Shown: positions 11,859 through 24,275, counted from the stretch's first letter. The stretch: DNA of 64,000 bases from Ypsolopha sequella (GCA_934047225.1 OW203990.1:28623045-28687044); one strand, 5' to 3'. Made by a program: numbers and translations. The notes: generated by a model from the sequence alone, not told the origin.

Positions 11859-12194
11859 TTTCGCAGCCGGATTGTGTAAAACCCGCCTTTTTCTAATTAA
11901 TCGTAACAGAACACTTAAATAAAAAATCCACCCAATAGTTATTCATCAAAACCTTATTACCTATGTATTGTGTATGGTGCCATCGCAAAATTTCCATTGG
12001 TTCCTGTAAATTAATTTTTTTCATAATTTCCAAAATCTTGATATTCTTATTAGAGAAACCAATGGAAACTTTGCGATAGCAGCATACACAATGTAATAAG
12101 GTTTTGTAGAATAATTATTGAGTGAATTTTGAATTTAAATGTTCTGTTTCGATTAATTAGAAAAAGGCGGGTTTTTCACAATCCGGCTGCGAAA
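11859..12194. mobile_element. Foldback MITE (336 bp)
   Basis: The ends TTTCGCAGCCGGATTGTG and complement extend as an inverted repeat of about 150 bp per arm (cgcctttttctaattaatcg; cattggttcctgtaaa versus complement). No certain flanking duplication. Confidence 0.88.
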
Positions 12195-12464
12195 CCGGTA
12201 TTAAGAAAAAATAGTATCACATCGTATCGCGAACATTTATCAAGTTAAAGCAACATGAACGGAGGGGAAGCCATCATGCAACATGGTTCACAATCGTGGG
12301 AACTGGGCTACCTATTTGTTTACAACTTTTGTACAAACCTCTAGCCAGTGTTGACAGCCTACTCATGCAATTATCGTCTTTATTGCCTGGCTTTTATTTA
12401 TTTGTAGGTACTAAGCCGATACGAGTAACATTGTATATTGGGATTATTCGATGATAAGTCAAAC

Positions 12465-12600
12465 AATTTTTAGGGTTCCAACCCGAAGGGTGCCAAACAG
12501 GACCCTATAACTAAACCTCCGTCTGTCTGTCCGTCTGTCACAGGGGTCTACAGCTTCCAGCCGTTAGGATAGGTAGTCAGTAGAAATTTTCACAGAATAC
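12465..12600 (+). mobile_element. 'agggttccgtaccc' repeat, 5' fragment
   Basis: It shares agggttcc, gggaccct-like and gtctgtctgtccgtctgtca with the full copies at 30032-30520 and 58069-58380, then gaaattttcacag. Truncated and diverged. Confidence 0.6.
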
Positions 12601-12789
12601 GTGTTATATAGGTATATGGTTTATATAATATTCATATACAAGTATAAAGATAATTAAACATATAATACTCTTAATATTATTAAATGGTACGTTAATTTAG
12701 CTGCAAAACAATAGAAGTTCCAAGTTCCTAAAAATGGCTATTGTTTTTTATGTGTTTTAATCATAGTTGTGTTAATTTTTGTTTATTGC

Positions 12790-12995
12790 TTTAAGTATCC
12801 TTATGGATGAACAGGCAGTGACAGAATAACAGCGTCCCTTTGCTTCTGGCTTAAGGAACAAAAGCTGAGTCACCGACCTTTTCAACAGAACCTGTCTAAT
12901 CCTAAATAGTCTTTAAGTATTATGTGTTTTGTGTTGTGTTCTGTTGAATAAAAATCTTTTTATTTTATTTTATTTTATTTTATTTATATGTAACA
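12790..12995 (+). mobile_element. Retroelement 3' end with (TTTTA)n tail
   Basis: A 3' UTR-like sequence with gtgacagaataacagcgtcc and aagctgagtc (shared with 5930-6180), then gaataaaaatc, then a run of TTTTA units (about 12957-12990). Confidence 0.65.
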
Positions 12996-12999
12996 ATAT

Positions 13000-13778
13000 G
13001 TATACGTATATAATAAGTATATTACGGCAAATAGTATAAATAACAATTACCCCCATATGTGGTGAGAGTGGGGTTGAACAAGAATGTCATCAAAATGATA
13101 ATAAGGCAGCGGGGGGTCAATATTCAGCCAAGTATGCGTCACGTGATTTATGAACACCTCCAAAAGAATTTAAAACTCAAAATTTTAGATCACCCTATCG
13201 GTTTTAACGGTCAGTCACTGAATAAGTTTCGAGTATAAAATTAACCTTTTTTTTTTGTTCCGTTTATTTTGAAGTTTTAGCAGTAATATAAAGATAAGGG
13301 ACCTTATGTATTTGATAAAAATTTAAACCTGATCAAGCCGTTCCTGAGAAAAAGGGCCTTAACACACAGATCTAGATAAATGGACAACAAAGTGATCCTA
13401 TAAGTTTTTCGTTTTTTACATGATGAAGCATGGAAGCCTAAAAAGCCAAACAAACTATATTAAAACAAACTATATTAAAACAAACTAATATATAATAAGG
13501 GAGTACTTTATATTTAGAAAATATAGACAAGAAAATGGTAGACTGAATGGTTATTTGTCTGACATAATGGGGCTTTATTTTTATTATTTGTTAGCGATTC
13601 ATCATCATCAGCCTCACAAGGCACACGAAAGTGGAATACAAAACAGTCTGCGCAGGCGCGTGCCAAATAATTTCTATAGCTAATTAACAGAGAATGTCAC
13701 ACAATTGTACAATGGCATACACATACAAATATGTAAGTATAGTAATACTCGTGAAAAAATAAAGAGATGTGTACTACA
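13000..13778. other. Intergenic DNA before the satellite
   Basis: No gene seen. There is a small direct repeat caaactatattaaaa (13449-13482). No element boundary recognised. Confidence 0.3.
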
Positions 13779-16700
13779 AACCATGATACTCCGAATAACC
13801 CTAGCGCACACTGGACAGAGTGGACAGTTAGACCATGATACTCCGAATAACCCTAGCGCACACTGGACAGAGTGGAAAGTTAGACCATGATACTCTGAAT
13901 AACCCTAGCGCATACTGAACAGAGTGGACACTTAGACCATGATACTCCGAATAACCCTAGCGCACACCGGACAGAGTGGACACTTAGACCATGATACTCT
14001 GAATAACCCTAGCGCATACTAAACAGAGTGGACACTTAGACCATGATACTCCGAATAACCCTAGCGCACACCGGACAGAGTGGACACTTAGACCATGATA
14101 CTCCGAATAACCCTAGCGCACACTGGACAGAGTGGACACTTAGACCATGATACTCCGAATAACCCTAGTGCACACTGGACAGAGTGGACACTTAGACCAT
14201 GATACTCCGAATAACCCTAGCGCATACTGGACAGAGTGGACACTTAGACCATGATACTCCGAATAACCCTAGCGCACACTGGACAGAGTGGAAAGTTAGA
14301 CCATGATACTCTGAATAACCCTAGCGCATACCGGACAGAGTGGACACTTAGACCATGATACTCTGAATAACCCTAGCGCATACCGGACAGAGTGGACACT
14401 TAGACCATGATACTCCGAATAACCCTAGCTCACACTGGACAGAGTGGACACTTAGACCATGATACTCTGAATAACCCTAGCGCATACCGGACAGAGTGGA
14501 CACTTAGACCATGATTCTTCGAATAACCCTAGCTCACACTGGACAGAGTGGACAGTTAGACCATGATACTCTGAATAACCCTAGCGCATACTGAACAGAA
14601 TGGACACTTAGACCATGATACTCAGAATAACCCTAGCGCACACTGGACAGAGTGGACACTTAGACCATGATACTCCGAATAACCCTAGCGCACACTGGAC
14701 AGAGTGGACACTTAGACCATGATACTCCGAATAACCCTAGTGTACGGGCAAGCCGCACATTCTGCTGCGTTGGCTGTTTACTTAGCCGTCGTCGATCATC
14801 GCCCTAATTTCATCAGTTCACAATCGGTCACCGTCCATACCGCGTGTACTCATCAATCACTCATCAATATCAATTATACTTACGTGTGTTTGTCCAATAA
14901 ATTCATAAAACTATCAAAACTTATCATTTATCAACCCCGCGATCGGTGATCGTACACCTAGTGCACACTGGACAGAGTGGACACTTAGACCATGATACTC
15001 CGAATAACCCTAGCGCATACTGGACAGAGTGGACACTTAGACCATGATACTCCGAATAACCCTAGCTCACACTGGACAGAGTGGACAGTTAGACCATGAT
15101 ACTCTGAATAACACTAGCGCACACTGGACAGAGTGGACACTTAGACCATGATACTCCGAATAACCCTAGCTCACACTGGACAGAGTGGACACTTAGACCA
15201 TGATACTCCGAATAACCCTAGCTCACACTGGACAGAGTGGACACTTAGACCATGATACTCCGAATAACTCTAGCGCACACTGGACAGAGTGGACACTTAG
15301 ACCATGATACTCCGAATAACCCTAGCGCATACTGGACAGAGTGGACACTTAGACCATGATTCTCCGAATAACCCTAGCTCACACTGGACAGAGTGGACAC
15401 TTAGACCATGATACTCTGAATAACTCTAGCGCACACTGGACAGAGTGGACACTTAGACCATGATTCTCCGAATAACCCTAGCTCACACTGGACAGAGTGG
15501 ACAGTTAGACCATGATACTCTGAATAACCCTAGCGCATAGTGGACAGAGTGGACAGTTAGACTATGATACTCCGAATAACCCTGGCGCATACTGGACAGA
15601 GTGGACACTTAGACCATGATTCTCCGAATAACCCTAGCTCACACTGGACAGAGTGGACACTTAGACCATGATACTCCGAATAACTCTAGCGCACACTGGA
15701 CAGAGTGGACACTTAGACCATGATTCTCCGAATAACCCTAGCTCACACTGGACAGAGTGGACAGTTAGACCATGATACTCTGAATAACCCTAGCGCATAG
15801 TGGACAGAGTGGACAGTTAGACTATGATACTCCGAATAACCCTAGCGCATACTGGACAGAGTGGACACTTAGACCATGATTCTCCGAATAACCCTAGCTC
15901 ACACTGGACAGAGTGGACACTTAGACCATGATACTCCGAATAACTCTAGCGCACACTGGACAGAGTGGACACTTAGACCATGATTCTCCGAATAACCCTA
16001 GCTCACACTGGACAGAGTGGACAGTTAGACCATGATACTCTGAATAACTCTAGCGCACACTGGACAGAGTGGACACTTAGACCATGATTCTCCGAATAAC
16101 CCTAGCTCACACTGGACAGAGTGGACAGTTAGACCATGATACTCTGAATAACTCTAGCGCACACTGGACAGAGTGGACACTTAGACCATGATTCTCCGAA
16201 TAACCCTAGCTCACACTGGACAGAGTGGACAGTTAGACCATGATACTCTGAATAACCCTAGCGCATAGTGGACAGAGTGGACACTTAGACCATGATTCTC
16301 CGAATAACCCTAGCTCACACTGGACAGAGTGGACACTTAGACCATGATACTCCGAATAACTCTAGCGCACACTGGACAGAGTGGACACTTAGACCATGAT
16401 TCTCCGAATAACCCTAGCTCACACTGGACAGAGTGGACAGTTAGACCATGATACTCTGAATAACTCTAGCGCACACTGGACAGAGTGGACACTTAGACCA
16501 TGATTCTCCGAATAACCCTAGCTCACACTGGACAGAGTGGACAGTTAGACCATGATACTCTGAATAACTCTAGCGCACACTGGACAGAGTGGACACTTAG
16601 ACCATGATTCTCCGAATAACCCTAGCTCACACTGGACAGAGTGGACAGTTAGACCATGATACTCTGAATAACTCTAGCGCACACTGGACAGAGTGGACAC

Positions 16701-16801
16701 TTAGACCATGATTCTCCGAATAACCCTAGCTCACACTGGACAGAGTGGACAGTTAGACCATGATACTCTGAATAACCCTAGCGCATACTGGACAGTTAGA
16801 C
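13779..16801 (+). repeat. 52-bp satellite array, about 54 units, split by a solo LTR
   Basis: The unit is accatgatactccgaataac followed by cctagcgcacactggacaga and gtggacacttag, exactly 52 bp. The period stays in register over the stretches I checked (13780, 13832, 13884 and on). The left part (13779-14740) is largely monomeric with scattered variants. The right part shows higher-order order: a 260-bp pentamer repeated around 15460-15980, then a strict 104-bp dimer from about 15985 to 16780. The last unit is truncated at 16790-16801. Because 52 is not a multiple of three the array cannot encode a long protein repeat. Confidence 0.97.
14741..14956 (+). mobile_element. Solo LTR (216 bp) inserted in the satellite
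   Basis: The element starts TGTACG and ends CGTACA, the TG...CA inverted ends of an LTR. It is flanked by a perfect 5-bp duplication CCTAG (14736-14740 and 14957-14961). Removing it with one duplication restores an ordinary 52-bp unit. A polyadenylation-type AATAAA lies near 14890-14900. No internal retroelement sequence remains, so recombination between two LTRs is the likely origin. The short length and 5-bp duplication suit a copia- or BEL-type element. Strand is assigned from the AATAAA. Confidence 0.88.
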
Positions 16802-19313
16802 AAGACCCAACTGACTAACAAATACTTTCACTTCAACTAGTGGTAAACTTCGGCCGTGACTTGTCACCAGCTCATGACCAAACCATGCCGCCAAGTGATC
16901 ATGCCGTCTTAAGAACTCGTACCGGGAAAATTATTATGGTGGTTGTAGATTTTACGGAAGTTCCTAGACAGACTGATTAACGTCTCGTCTGCTTTCACTC
17001 TCGCAATTTCTTGGCGAGCGCTCGTCATCCCAAGTCTCATCGATTCTTTCTATTAAAAGCAATAGTAAAATAGTACCCAAGCATATTATTTTTTTTATTA
17101 TAAAAAGGACTACTAAAACTAATTACTAAAATTAGTTAAATAGAATACTAATTCATGTTGTTATTGCTACCTCATACTAATGCCTAGTTCACACGGGTAG
17201 AGTAGGGACACGAGTGCGAGGGTAAAAAGAACAATTTAAATTACTAGCCAAAAAAGTAAACGATTGCAAGATTGTATGTAGATGGTAAAAAGTCAAAAGC
17301 GATTAAAAAGACTAGTCAAATAAATAGTTACGTATGTTACGTAACAAACGTGGGGGGGAGGTAAGGGGGCTGGCCCCCCCTGGCAGCCAAGTGGCCCACC
17401 TAGGACTTTCACTACCATTTAGGTATAAAAGCATAAATTACATTGAAGGCAGTAGTAAAATATTGTACCTACACTACTTTTTAGATCAGTACTTCAATTT
17501 TTCTAGGGGACCCAGGCCCTCTAGACAAAAATGGTTGTTACGCCAATGCAAAACATGCTAGTGAATTGGCAAACTGGGGCACAATAACTGCATTGTTCTG
17601 GGCGCAGTTATGTACAAATCGATTACCGATTATGTGGAACAACCGTTTAAATAACCGGAAATCGGAAGTTACTGAATGATTCATAAGATATTACATTTGT
17701 ACTGAAAACATAACATCTCTGGCATAATACTCGGGTCTAAGTATCAACAACTTTTTTATAAAATATTTGTCAGATTTTTGTGAATTTTAATTTTTCAATT
17801 ATTTAAGTGATATATTCTCAATTTTCACCCAGTGTCCATTTAACTCAACCATACAAACATTCTTAAATTGACTGAACTAATACTTTTTGTAAAATTACTT
17901 TGCTATAAAAAAAAGGACAAAGAGGAATAAAACTAAAAGCTAGACAAAAAGTGTAAACAGTTCTTAAAAAATCCCTAACCTTTAAATTTTTACGAAATTG
18001 CAAATTTAAAGAGTCTCATACTCGTATAAGTTGCAAACAACTGACCGATGCGTCTAAGTATAGCAAAACAAGAACGTTACGTAATAAACAGAAAATCACT
18101 TGTAATATCCCACAAATTTATTTAATACCTCCTGACCGGTTTCGCTTTTATGGCATTTTCAAAGGAATTAATATAAGATCTTAATTAATATAAGAACGTT
18201 ACGAAAAACTGAGCGTCTGAGTATACGAATAACGAAAAAATTCGTTCAGAATTTAATAAGAATGATCAAAATTATATATTATATCTTTTTGATTTTAGCG
18301 CCGATAATCTCGCTTTTGTCAACGTAATATTATAACTTAAAGTCCCCATTTTTATTTAAGTTTGACGATTTTACGCAAAAATTACTTTGCTTTAGTGTTA
18401 CTCTATTACATCAATCTTTGTCCAGTTATTGGCTCATGGAAATATAGCCACAAACGAGGACGTCAATGATTGTACTTACTGCTACTAACTATTATGTAAT
18501 TTTAAAATGTATTTAGTGCTGAAGTGAATAAATAATTTGAATTTGAATTTGAACGTGCCCCCTAATGGAAAACATAGACAAGATCTGAGATGAAACGGCT
18601 CGCCCAGAAGGAATTTGAATTTGAGAAATAAACATCGGATAACCGGACGGTGGCTGGAGTTACACATTCCAGCCACGTTATTTCACTGTGTCTCAGCTTT
18701 ACGGATTATAAACAAATATTTGAAACGTTGCGTTCGAACTGACAAAATATCGACATAAGGTTGAAAATACAAAAACTATAAGTATACGGAACACGTACTT
18801 ATATTTCTCATGCACACTAATAGAACACATGCAAAAAGATCTATTGACATTGATATTGGGTTTCGCATGAGGCTTATTTTGGACCTCATGCGTTCGCGAG
18901 CGCAACGCCCCTTACCATTTCTCCTGATATCTGTGGTAGTTCCAACTATTCCGGTGGTAAAAGAGGAAGGAGGAAAACAGATTTACAAAAATATTTTAAT
19001 TATCTTTTTGATTGATTCTTTTTTTAATGTCCAATATCATCGTTGCAGAAATCCGTAACTGAAAGCAAAAATAACACATGTTTTCTGTTTTTTCTTGCAT
19101 CACCAAACGAGTGGCAATGCTGTACCTATTGTGTTACCCAACGGTGAAAAAGAAAAGAGAGTAAAACGAAAGTTTTTACTTTTGTTCTGAAACAATAGTC
19201 CCGTGGAGAAATCCCTTTTTGTTTAAAAATAAAAAACAGGACGAACAAATAATTATAGTTTTCTATTTTTGTCTTGTTAAGTTATACTTTTAAGGGCTGA
19301 TTTCAACATCATT
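16802..19313. other. AT-rich DNA without genes
   Basis: 17330-17545 carries G/C-run borders (ggggggaggtaaggggg ... ctggccccccctgg) like those of hAT-type non-autonomous elements, but no paired end could be fixed. 18520-18550 and 18609-18626 contain gaatttgaatttg words like the tails of the retroelement family at 54538-54917. 18680-19055 has weak inverted ends (ttacggat / atccgtaa). No exon evidence. Confidence 0.35.
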
Positions 19314-19382
19314 ATCCACCCATCAGCCTAGTTCGTCCACTGCTGGACATAAACCTTTCCAGGACTTTGCCACTCCCGGCCA
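19314..19382 (-). mobile_element. SINE family B, 3' end fragment
   Basis: The reverse complement gives gtggcaaagtcctgg, tccagcagtggacgaact and the tail region, as in the fuller copy at 27340-27712. Confidence 0.8.
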
Positions 19383-19401
19383 CTGTAACTAAACTCGAAG
19401 A

Positions 19402-19788
19402 ATTTCACCACTGTAACTAAACTCGATCAGTTCAAGCTAAATTAAGTTTACACACTAAACTGAGTTAAAAGCATTTCACCAATATGAACTGGACGCAGTT
19501 TAAGCTGAACGGAGTTTTAAATCTGAACGTCCGATTTTGGTCGGTTAAGCTCGTAAATTGAGTTCAGAGAACCATCGGCGGACTGTCCTGCAGGCGATTT
19601 TTGCTACTTGAGCGACTTGAGCCATAAAAACATCTGCCAATCCGCTGTGATTGCGACGAAAACTGAGTTTACGTAAATGGGTTCGAAATGTAGAGGTGAA
19701 ATCTGTTTGACTAAAATGAGATCTAGTTGAACATTTTGAGTTCCATTGAACTCGGTTCTCAAAGCCAACGGTGAAATTGGACCTAAGT
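19402..19788. mobile_element. Probable MITE with TTTCACC ends
   Basis: The left end tttcaccactgtaactaaac and the inverted right end (tttcaccgttggctttgaga) share the first seven bases. The words actgagtt/aactcggtt and gttcaagct recur in both halves. Degenerate, so the boundaries are tentative. Confidence 0.4.
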
Positions 19789-19789
19789 C

Positions 19790-21200
19790 ATTTTGCGCGT
19801 GTCTTTTTTATTTTTTGATATTTTAAGGACGGAATATTTAGACTGCATCTGTTACTTACAGCAAATTGATACATATCATAAGACTTCCTTGGAAAATGTC
19901 CTGAGGCATAGTGAAAACCGCATCAAAATCGATTCCGCTGCTCTCTTGGTATAAGTCTGTCTATATAGACGATGATTATTCTATGTATTATAGATATTCA
20001 TTTGGATATTTCGATGCTGACATCATTTTGGAATTACTTCGCATCTTTCGGCTCGTGTCGACACAGGTTTTACTCCAAACTTTAATGGTCCAATCATATT
20101 TCAGCAGTAATTTACTGCAGTGTTGACTCTTCTACTCAGGTTATTTTCGAAGTAAAATGCATATGACCAACATTACCTGAGGTGAGTGTGTTGGTCGTTG
20201 GCACGGTTCAAATATCTACTATTTCCCGTGGTGTGGTTTCTTAAACGTCTTAAATTTAATATTGTGGCGCCAGCGGTTTTAAATTTAATATTCATATGTG
20301 TATTTCAATTATACATGTCTTTTTTGTCCATTTGTTAGATATTTCTTTTTTTGCTGTCGTTTTTTTGTTAGTGAGTTTGGCAAATACAAAGGTTTCTTGT
20401 GGCAACCATAAAACATAAATGGGTGGCTCTTTCTAGAGGAAAGTTCAAACAAACAAAGCTAAATACAGATTAACATAACACAAAACTTGAAAAGAAGGCT
20501 AACTATAATTGGCAGTTTTATTGCTTCTTGCAGACGTTAGATGGAATTTTGTTTTATTTGGTCTTCGTGACATTTCCTTTTCAGAATGTCATGCTTTACC
20601 TGGCGTGAATTATTATTTAGTTTACTAGCACTTTAACCGCACTTCATAAATGTGAACTAAGACATTTCGCGTTTACAATTCTAGTTTAGACCGAAACGTT
20701 GCATTTGGCACTTCGGTCACCTTAGCGAAACCGGTTATCGGTCCAGAACTAGAGATCTTGACTCCGACCAGCTCGTAAACCTCTTGATTTATTGAAACTG
20801 GGGCTATTTGACCTTACCCTCTCACGGTTTTACCCTGACTCTTCGTTTTATGGATAAACCTTATTTAACAACTAATGGTCCATCGCAGAAAATTTTGCTA
20901 ATCCGATTTTCGCTCTAAATGCTGTGCACCACAGTTCAAAACTAAAGTTCCTTTGAACTAGGATTTAATATAAAGGATATATTAATGACGCTCAGAGAAT
21001 TTAACCACATGCATGCTTGACTGAACATACAGATAAAACTTTTACAAATACTTACATAAAAAAACGTTTTTTCATAAAAAATTACGAGTTGGTAATTAAA
21101 AAAAAAAACATACGGAAATGTTTTTTTTTATTTGCTGTGTTCTATAGTTAATCTATGAAAGTGGTTCAGAATGATCCCATGGTTTAATTTTCTGAGCACG
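19790..21200. other. Intergenic DNA without recognised features
   Basis: Several short frames, none with supporting features. The acceptor-like cttcttgcag near 20532 is followed by 23 open codons, within the range of chance. Confidence 0.3.
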
Positions 21201-21204
21201 TATA

Positions 21205-21819
21205 CAGTGTGTCCCTCGTACAAGTGCACATCCAAAAGTGGGTGAAAATAGATCTAAATATATCGACAAAAACAAGGAAATTTTTTTTTTATTTTTTTTT
21301 TTAATCTTGATAAGGTACTTCACCTGGGTATCTTTGTATGGAACGCAAGCGCAGTGCCTTCGGTTAACCGCTCGTAGAAAATATTGTATTTATGATAGAA
21401 CGTTGTTTTTTTTTCTGTTAGAAAGATAATGGAATAGGCAATGATAAATAGGAACAAAAGCATAGTGAAACGGGGACATTATTTTTAAAAAATTGACTGA
21501 TACTGAAAAAAAAAAACTAGAAATAATCTTGTAGGATATTATTTTTATGGTAATGGTAGTTGATTATGTTTTGTTTTTGATTTGGTATGCAAAGTCTATT
21601 CTTAAGGATTATAATAGTATTATTTCATTGCATTACCCGCAATAGATCAAAAGTTATGACATATTTTATACATAGTCTCCATGGTAGGCAAAAAAAAATT
21701 TAAAACGTAAATTAATAAAACAAAGATTTTCTAAAAATAAAATAAATCATTTTTTTGTCGAAAAAATATAGACTAGTTTCACCCATTTTCGGATGTGCAC
21801 TTGTACGAGGGACACACTA
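21205..21819. mobile_element. TA-flanked MITE, family M1, copy 1 (615 bp)
   Basis: The ends CAGTGTGTCCCTCGTACAAG ... GTGCACATCC are inverted at both sides over about 45 bp, and TA lies at 21203-21204 and 21820-21821. The interior has no coding capacity. A second full-length copy is at 46931-47564. Tc1/mariner-type target preference. Confidence 0.92.
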
Positions 21820-22495
21820 TATACAGCAAGCTTGTACTTCATACGATGTCTTTGGTTGTAAGAGAGATAAGAAAATTATAACGTGTCATTTACTTGTTAC
21901 AAGTGAACAGTACTAGGTATTGTTAACAAAGAACTTGTAATAAATATTTAATTTCATGAGTATCTCGTACAACAGATGAGTGTAGACCAAATGTTTATTA
22001 GAAAAATTTTATTCTGAACAATAATCCTACCGATTCGTATGATAAAATAGCGAGGGTTTTTTTTTTTTTAATTTTTCGTTGGTTTGATTCCCGGGTGAGA
22101 CAAGCGAATTTCAGAATATCTTTGAATGCAGTTTTGTTTCTTTTAAAAAATAAAGGAATGTTTCCTTTCAGTAAAATGAGCTAACTAAAGGATTTAAGGT
22201 AGCTCCCCTCCAGGGCCCTTAAATTTTTTCCACCCTGTATATATATCGATATTTACCATTATGAATATTTTGTCGTATCACGTAGGAAGCAGGTACAGTA
22301 GTTCTGTATTTTTACGGACACAAGCTACTCAATGTTTTCTTGCGGACACAAACGAGAGCCGTCTTTTATAATCCCCTTTATAACCTCTTTTTTAGTGTGC
22401 TTTCCGAGGCACTGTATTTGCTTAAAAAGGATTTTAAGACTCGTAACCTCTCAGCTTATACTACTAAAGACATTTTAAAATTTGTAGGTTTTTAA

Positions 22496-22963
22496 ATGTT
22501 ACGAGAGTGTAGCATTACATTGAATTTCAATACCCTTTCCAATCTCTCCGTTATGAAAAATATTGAAGTATGTCATCTAAATCGTGCTTTAAATATTGAA
22601 GTATGTCATCTAAATCGTGCTTTAAATATTGAAGTATGTCATCTAAATCGTGCTTTAAATATTGAAGTATGTCATCTAAATCGTGCTTTAAATATTGAAG
22701 TATGTCATCTAAATCGTGCTTTAAATATTGAAGTATGTCATCTAAATCGTGCTTTAAATATTGAAGTATGTCATCTTAATCGTGATTTAAATCTTCATAT
22801 TTATGTGTCAACAGTATGTGTGGTTGTACTAACAACAGTATGTGTGGCTGTACTAACAACAGTATGTGTGGCTGTACTAACAACAGTATGTGTGGCTGTA
22901 CTAACAACAGTATGTGTGGCTGTACTAACAACAGTATGTGTGGCTGTACTAACAACAGTATAA
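22496..22963 (+). CDS. Repeat-encoded open frame of 155 codons, probably non-coding
   Basis: One ATG frame runs through two neighbouring tandem arrays whose periods (33 and 24 bp) are both multiples of three. It gives seven copies of an 11-residue unit (NIEVCHLNRAL) and then six of an 8-residue unit (VCVAVLTT). Other frames across the second array are open too (65 and 121 codons), as expected when a repeat unit lacks stops, so openness is weak evidence for coding. There is no signal peptide, and no splice sites could be fixed. It is most likely a minisatellite. Confidence 0.12.
   Translation: MLRECSITLNFNTLSNLSVMKNIEVCHLNRALNIEVCHLNRALNIEVCHLNRALNIEVCHLNRALNIEVCHLNRALNIEVCHLNRALNIEVCHLNRDLNLHIYVSTVCVVVLTTVCVAVLTTVCVAVLTTVCVAVLTTVCVAVLTTVCVAVLTTV
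22560..22791 (+). repeat. 33-bp minisatellite, 7 copies
   Basis: Units starting with tattgaagtatgtcatct lie at 22561, 22594, 22627, 22660, 22693, 22726 and 22759. The first six appear identical and the seventh has a few substitutions. Such homogeneity suggests recent expansion or ongoing slippage. Confidence 0.95.
22808..22963 (+). repeat. 24-bp minisatellite, 6 copies plus partial
   Basis: Units acaacagtatgtgtggctg (plus tacta) occur at 22808 (a variant), 22832, 22856, 22880, 22904 and 22928, with a partial copy at 22952. The array starts 16 bp after the 33-bp array and shares the word agtatgt with it. Confidence 0.95.
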
Positions 22964-23163
22964 TGAGCCCCATACCTTCATCAGAATGCAGTCAGCCTTG
23001 GGACCACGTGTATGGTAGCCCCGGCAGAGACAACTTTATAGAGGTACTAAGTGTATTAACAAATTTTTACACTTTGATTTTGATACCGGCTTTCAGAGTT
23101 CCTTTAAAACCTTCCTTAGAAACCCTTGTCCAATGTGTATATATTTCCATGTCACAACTCAAT

Positions 23164-23323
23164 GGTATCGATTCGGCATAACACGTCTTAACTTATTTGA
23201 CAGGACTAACCTTATTTTAAGCGTCCTATCTTTTTCTTTCTTTATCGAAAAGACAAGGACAGAACGCTTAAATTAAGTTTAGTCCTGTCAAATAAGTTAA
23301 AGTGTGCTTCACCGAATCGGTAC
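23164..23323. mobile_element. Short inverted-repeat MITE, family M2, copy 1
   Basis: The left arm cgattcggc...aacttatttgacaggact and its complement on the right form a hairpin of about 160 bp, with the centre ctttctttatcgaaaagac. Copy 2 is at 35745-35889. Confidence 0.88.
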
Positions 23324-23556
23324 CAATATGTAACTGGGAAATTTATCTGGAACGAAAAATTAAATTATCCTCCATTAGTTAAATTATCCTCCTTCAAGTC
23401 ATAAAATATTCAATTTATTCTTTATGATTGTCGGCACAGTTGCACGGTAATAGAACCTGTCTAATGTACTCGTATTTCACATGTTTAAATTGGCGATTTT
23501 TTCCTATTTTTCAGAGTCTTTTTTTTTCTTTTTTTTTTCACAGTTTTTAGTGACCG

Positions 23557-23708
23557 GCCAATCTTCATGTTGTCCCCCTCTTTCAAAACATACGTTTTGG
23601 TGTGAGTGCATGGGACGGTGTGGTTTGTCTAGTTGTCGGTGTGCGCGGGCGGATCTTCAGACCGTAATAGTCTTGTCTTTGGATTTGTTTCTGATTGATG
23701 TTTTCTAG
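23557..23708 (+). CDS. Cysteine-rich open frame behind a strong acceptor
   Basis: A very long pyrimidine tract ending in ttcacag (about 23518-23540) precedes an open frame that stays open to TAG at 23706. The frame holds clustered cysteines: SSCCPP, FWCEC, GRCGLSSCRC. The region is more GC-rich than its surroundings. There is no clear donor, no ATG next to the block and no recognised domain. It could be a terminal exon, an old element, or chance. Confidence 0.2.
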
Positions 23709-24226
23709 TTTGTAATGCACTCTAAATAATAACATAATAGTTGTTTAATTTATTGACGTCAGAAAAATGTTTACGTGGTATTATTAATTCTGAAAATAAA
23801 GTTCATTATTTCTTAAGGTTAAGTTTGGAAACACGTGCGGGTGTCTAATTAAACTTATTTTCGAACAGATTAGATCTACGTTCACTAAACGAATTATTTA
23901 ATTTACTGACTTTTTATTGATATCGGTAGTACGTTGAAGACATTAGTTGGACAAAAAAATAACCAATGAGGAAGTGCCGAAACGAGGTTAAAGAGAAAAG
24001 TATCATCATGAATATAATTGAAAACAGAAACAGAAGAGGAAAGATGTTCGGACACCTTCTTAGGCATTATCTTCTAATGATTTTATGATTCTATACCGAT
24101 AAGAGCTAGGCTCTTAAATAATTGATGTTGATGAGGTAGTACGAATTGATTGATCTTATCTCATTGGACTGAATAATAGTATTTTGTGCAACTGTGACAT
24201 AATATGAGACATTGAGACATGAGTGC

Positions 24227-24275
24227 TTGTTTACGAAACTCACTTCGTTCACAAACGACCGAAGTGAGTTTCGTA
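24227..24275. repeat. Perfect hairpin inside a degenerate repeat
   Basis: ttacgaaactcacttcg and its complement flank a loop of about 12 nt. The surrounding words (gtgcaactgtgacataat, gacatt, tctaattatgtccagttgca) recur at 51965-52080, so this is a diverged copy of a palindromic element. Confidence 0.75.

Noticed and set aside
13779..16801. CRISPR-like array
   Set aside because: Units are contiguous with no unique spacers and the genome is insect-like. It is a satellite.
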